Positions 61,475 to 64,000 of a stretch of DNA of 64,000 nucleotides are shown one piece after another. The notes beneath the pieces were generated by a model, which was not told the origin of the DNA, searched no databases, and was given only the letters and a program-made list of their open reading frames with translations. Position 1 is the first letter of the stretch, and each line of letters begins with the position of its first letter. The translations under genes were made by a program, and so were the position numbers. The stretch spans positions 13,587,471 through 13,651,470 of the forward strand of contig NC_089319.1 in assembly GCF_036669915.1 (NCBI RefSeq). The letters run 5' to 3'. The stretch comes from Pocillopora verrucosa (Eukaryota; Cnidaria; Anthozoa; Scleractinia; Pocilloporidae).

Positions 61475-64000
61475 ATGTATCGCATTTTCCTAATTTCTAT
61501 CGCACTGCTGATGCCTTGGTGGACTCCAGCCTGGGGCATATCACTTTCCCCTGCAAACTGGACACAAGAAGAGTATGATCGCCTGGAAAGAATGTCGCTC
61601 AACCGCTATGAGCGACCGAAGCCATTGGCAGTTAGTGAGGGTAGAGGGATTGTGGCTGGGACAACTGAACCTTTCGCCGTGCACTCGGGAATGGACGCGC
61701 TCAGGAAGGGTGGGAATGCTATGGATGCTTGTTTGGCAACTGCCCTTGCAGGTATAATAAACGCTTCATGAAAATCCTGGTGGACTTGGTGGGGCATCTT
61801 AGGCGAAGAGCCCTCGGGTGAGGAGCTCAATTCAGCCCTCACGTGATTGAGGTTTGACGGAAAAAATCACTTCATTGGCATGAATAACCTTTTCCACAGC
61901 ATTGCAGGCTTTTTTCATTTAGTGCAGAATTGCGGCAGCTGATAAAATAACTTAGTAGTTAAAGAATTAGCATAAATTATGAAAAACACTCATCACGCTT
62001 GTTAAGTTATGACCGTGACATCAACAGCTTCATCGCAAATTTCTTATTACTCTTTGTGTTTTGACTCTGTTTATCTGCGCACTGACCTAATACGCAATTA
62101 GACCAAATTATTTCAAGGCAATGTTAGGACACTGCTGTAGTCGCCCATGTTGTTAATCAAAAAAAATAAAATAAGGAAGAACGAATGACTTTACGATTGA
62201 TGGAAATACTCAGGTCACAGTTCGGGACGTTTATGAGATATCCTTACTTATAAACTACGTTTTGCTTTCCCAGAGGTCACGCTGGCGACTGGTTCGTATG
62301 TTTCATATGCTGGTGTCACGCAAATTCTCTATTACGAGAAGTCATCTAATAAGGTGTACAGTATCAATGGCGGCTGGAATACCCCACTGAAAGGAGACCC
62401 GTCCCAGATCCCCAAAGTTCACACTTCAGAAGCCAATGGTGCGTCTGTTCTCGTCCCAGGTTTCATTGCGGGTGTAGCTGACGCTGCAGCCAAATTTGCA
62501 AAGTTCCCTCTCAGTACTTTGTTCGAGCCCGCGTTGTATTTCGCTGAAAACGGATTTAAGCTGTCCACTGGGATGGCTTCCGCCATCAAAATATACTACA
62601 ACGACATTACATTGTTGCGAACAAGTGAAGGTATGAAGTGGTATCTGTAAGCTCTACTTAGGATATCGAAAGGCGCGGAGATTAATATACCTCTCAGCTC
62701 TAAATGCTTGAGAGCGAGGAGGTCTTTGTAAAGACATTTGTGCAAGTTTAAAGTAATGGAAGTGAGAAACTGAGTGAGTGTAAATAGTCTTAGTTTGAAT
62801 GAATAAAGCTGCGTGGTATGGAGTTTTGGAAATCTAAAAATGTGGAAGTATGTAATGAGGAAGTGCGAAAGTTTAGAGGGTTTGAAGTTTGGAAGGGAGT
62901 CTGGAAAGTGGGTAATATTAACGGTGAGGTTTCGGAAATGTGGGAGTAAAAGTGTGGAGGTCTGGAAGAATGGGTCCATCCAACTCATGTATTAAACTTT
63001 CTTAGAGATAACGTTGAATTTATCAGGTAGAAAATACCGTAAAAAATACTGATGCAAACGATCGACTGAAAAATGCGCAGCTGACATAGAGATGAAATAC
63101 TGTTAGAAAGGTAAAACAGAACTCAACAAAAATTAACAGAAAGATAGATAGATTTAACAGAAGGGCACAATAAAACCTACGACAAAGATGAAAAAGAAGT
63201 AAACATCCTCAATAATTGAATTCCTTTAGGTGAAAAGATTTTTACCAATCCTGAGACTGGGAAGCCATACGCCTCTAACGAACTTTTCAAACAACCAGAA
63301 GTAGCCGAATTTATACGAAGTGTGTCTGAGAATCCAAAGGAGTTCTTCTACAATGGAACGTGGGCCGAGCAGATGACGTCTCTGATTAAAGAGGCTAAGG
63401 GATTTATTGCCCTAAATGATATGCACCGCTATCAAACGCAATGGGAAGAGCCCTTCAATACGTCGTATCACGAATACAATGTGTGTACGTCTGGAAATGA
63501 CTGGGGCGGAATTGAACTAATTGAAAAGCTGAATCTAATGGAAATGGCAGAAATCGGCCAGAAACCTGGGTCCAGTTACATTACAAATGCGACCGAATTT
63601 TTCCGACTCGCCTCGATCTCTCGCTTTAGTTTCTTTGTTTCTGCTTTCTTGCATTCAAACCCTTCTGGCTTATCGATCTTGAAAAAGAACTTTGACCTTG
63701 ATTTCTCCAATCGCCTCTCGAAAGGGTCTGCGGAAGCCATTTGGGAGAGGATCGGTTCTCCTGAAAAGATGAGAGACGTCAATACCATAATTAAAAGACT
63801 GCTTGGTGGAGAGGAGAACATAAGAGACTTTATACATGGCTCAGATTCTATAGTCGCAGCCGACAAGGATGGCAATGTTTGTTCCATGATTCACACTATC
63901 AACAGTGAAATGTGGGGAACAGGTCTTTTTGTGCAGGGAATTGCTTTACCGCATTCAGCTGCGATATTTAAGTCCTTCGTCAAGCAGACAACTCCCGGGG
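61475..64000 (+). CDS. gamma-glutamyltransferase-like Ntn hydrolase, N-terminal part (runs off the window)
   Basis: Exons 61475-61751, 62274-62630 and 63230 to at least 64000, all in phase. The ATG opens a signal peptide (MYRIFLISIALLMPWWTPAWG). Then come GIVAGTTEPFAVHSGMDAL and LRKGGNAMDACLATALAEVT, the universal GGT N-terminal block, GGWNTPLKGDP, LVPGFIAGVADAAAKF and SGNDWGG. The autocleavage region is GSDSIVAADKDGN followed by HTINSEMWGTGLFVQGIAL. Family enzymes self-cleave into two subunits and cleave or transfer gamma-glutamyl groups, as in extracellular glutathione turnover. The residue aligned with the usual nucleophile Thr is Ser. The protein is likely secreted or lumenal. The C-terminal part is missing because the window ends. 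Confidence 0.9.
62755..62985. repeat. purine-rich ggaagt/gtggaag sequence in GGT-like intron 2
   Basis: Words such as gtggaag, tttggaaa and gggagt recur irregularly for about 230 bases, with strong purine skew on the plus strand. It yields a spurious minus-strand frame rich in F, H and L. I read it as decayed simple repeat. Confidence 0.45.

Noticed and set aside
62596-62988. 130-codon minus-strand frame in the GGT-like intron
   Set aside because: It comes from purine-rich simple sequence read backwards, with a strongly biased F/L/H/T composition.

Overview
The window looks like a metazoan nuclear scaffold, most probably an anthozoan cnidarian such as a reef coral. This is inferred from AT-rich DNA, intron-rich genes with canonical GT-AG junctions, the gene types (PAN/fibrinogen-type secreted protein, hexosaminidase D, SIKE/FGFR1OP2 coiled coil, gamma-glutamyltransferase-like protein), and a dense load of old LINE, Penelope-like, MITE and tRNA-derived repeats. 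Most open frames over 60 codons are noise, because real exons are 30-250 bases. I rebuilt the genes by hand from splice junctions, phase continuity and domain motifs.

Layout. 1.0-2.5 kb (+): a secreted PAN plus fibrinogen-like protein in three exons. 3.4-14.0 kb (-): a 22-exon PLP enzyme of aminotransferase class V (cysteine-desulfurase-like), with a long C-terminal extension ending in a basic stretch and a CaaX-type tail. More candidate 5' exons run to 16.8 kb. 16.8-25.9 kb: no gene I can support beyond isolated candidate exons. 25.9-38.3 kb (-): hexosaminidase D in 16 exons, with two 5'-truncated LINEs, several palindromic MITEs and a tandem repeat in its introns. 41.1-44.05 kb: remains of an integrase-bearing element (-) and a LINE with endonuclease and reverse transcriptase (+). 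44.05-50.5 kb: a decayed insert whose fragments read as family-B DNA polymerase, an FtsK/A32-like packaging ATPase and possibly a VLTF3-like factor. It is best explained as a fossil Polinton/polinton-like or related DNA virus. 53.0-55.2 kb (-): a LINE that has broken a Penelope-like element. 55.4 kb (-): tRNA-Leu(CAG). 55.6-59.5 kb (+): a complete four-exon SIKE/FGFR1OP2 gene. 61.5 kb to the right edge (+): the first three exons of a gamma-glutamyltransferase-like ectoenzyme.

The host genes show no operon-like or pathway link. The most unusual items are the virus-like fossil, a 30-bp minisatellite that copies an exon-intron junction, the CaaX-type tail on the PLP enzyme, a candidate hammerhead ribozyme, and a serine where gamma-glutamyltransferases have their catalytic threonine.
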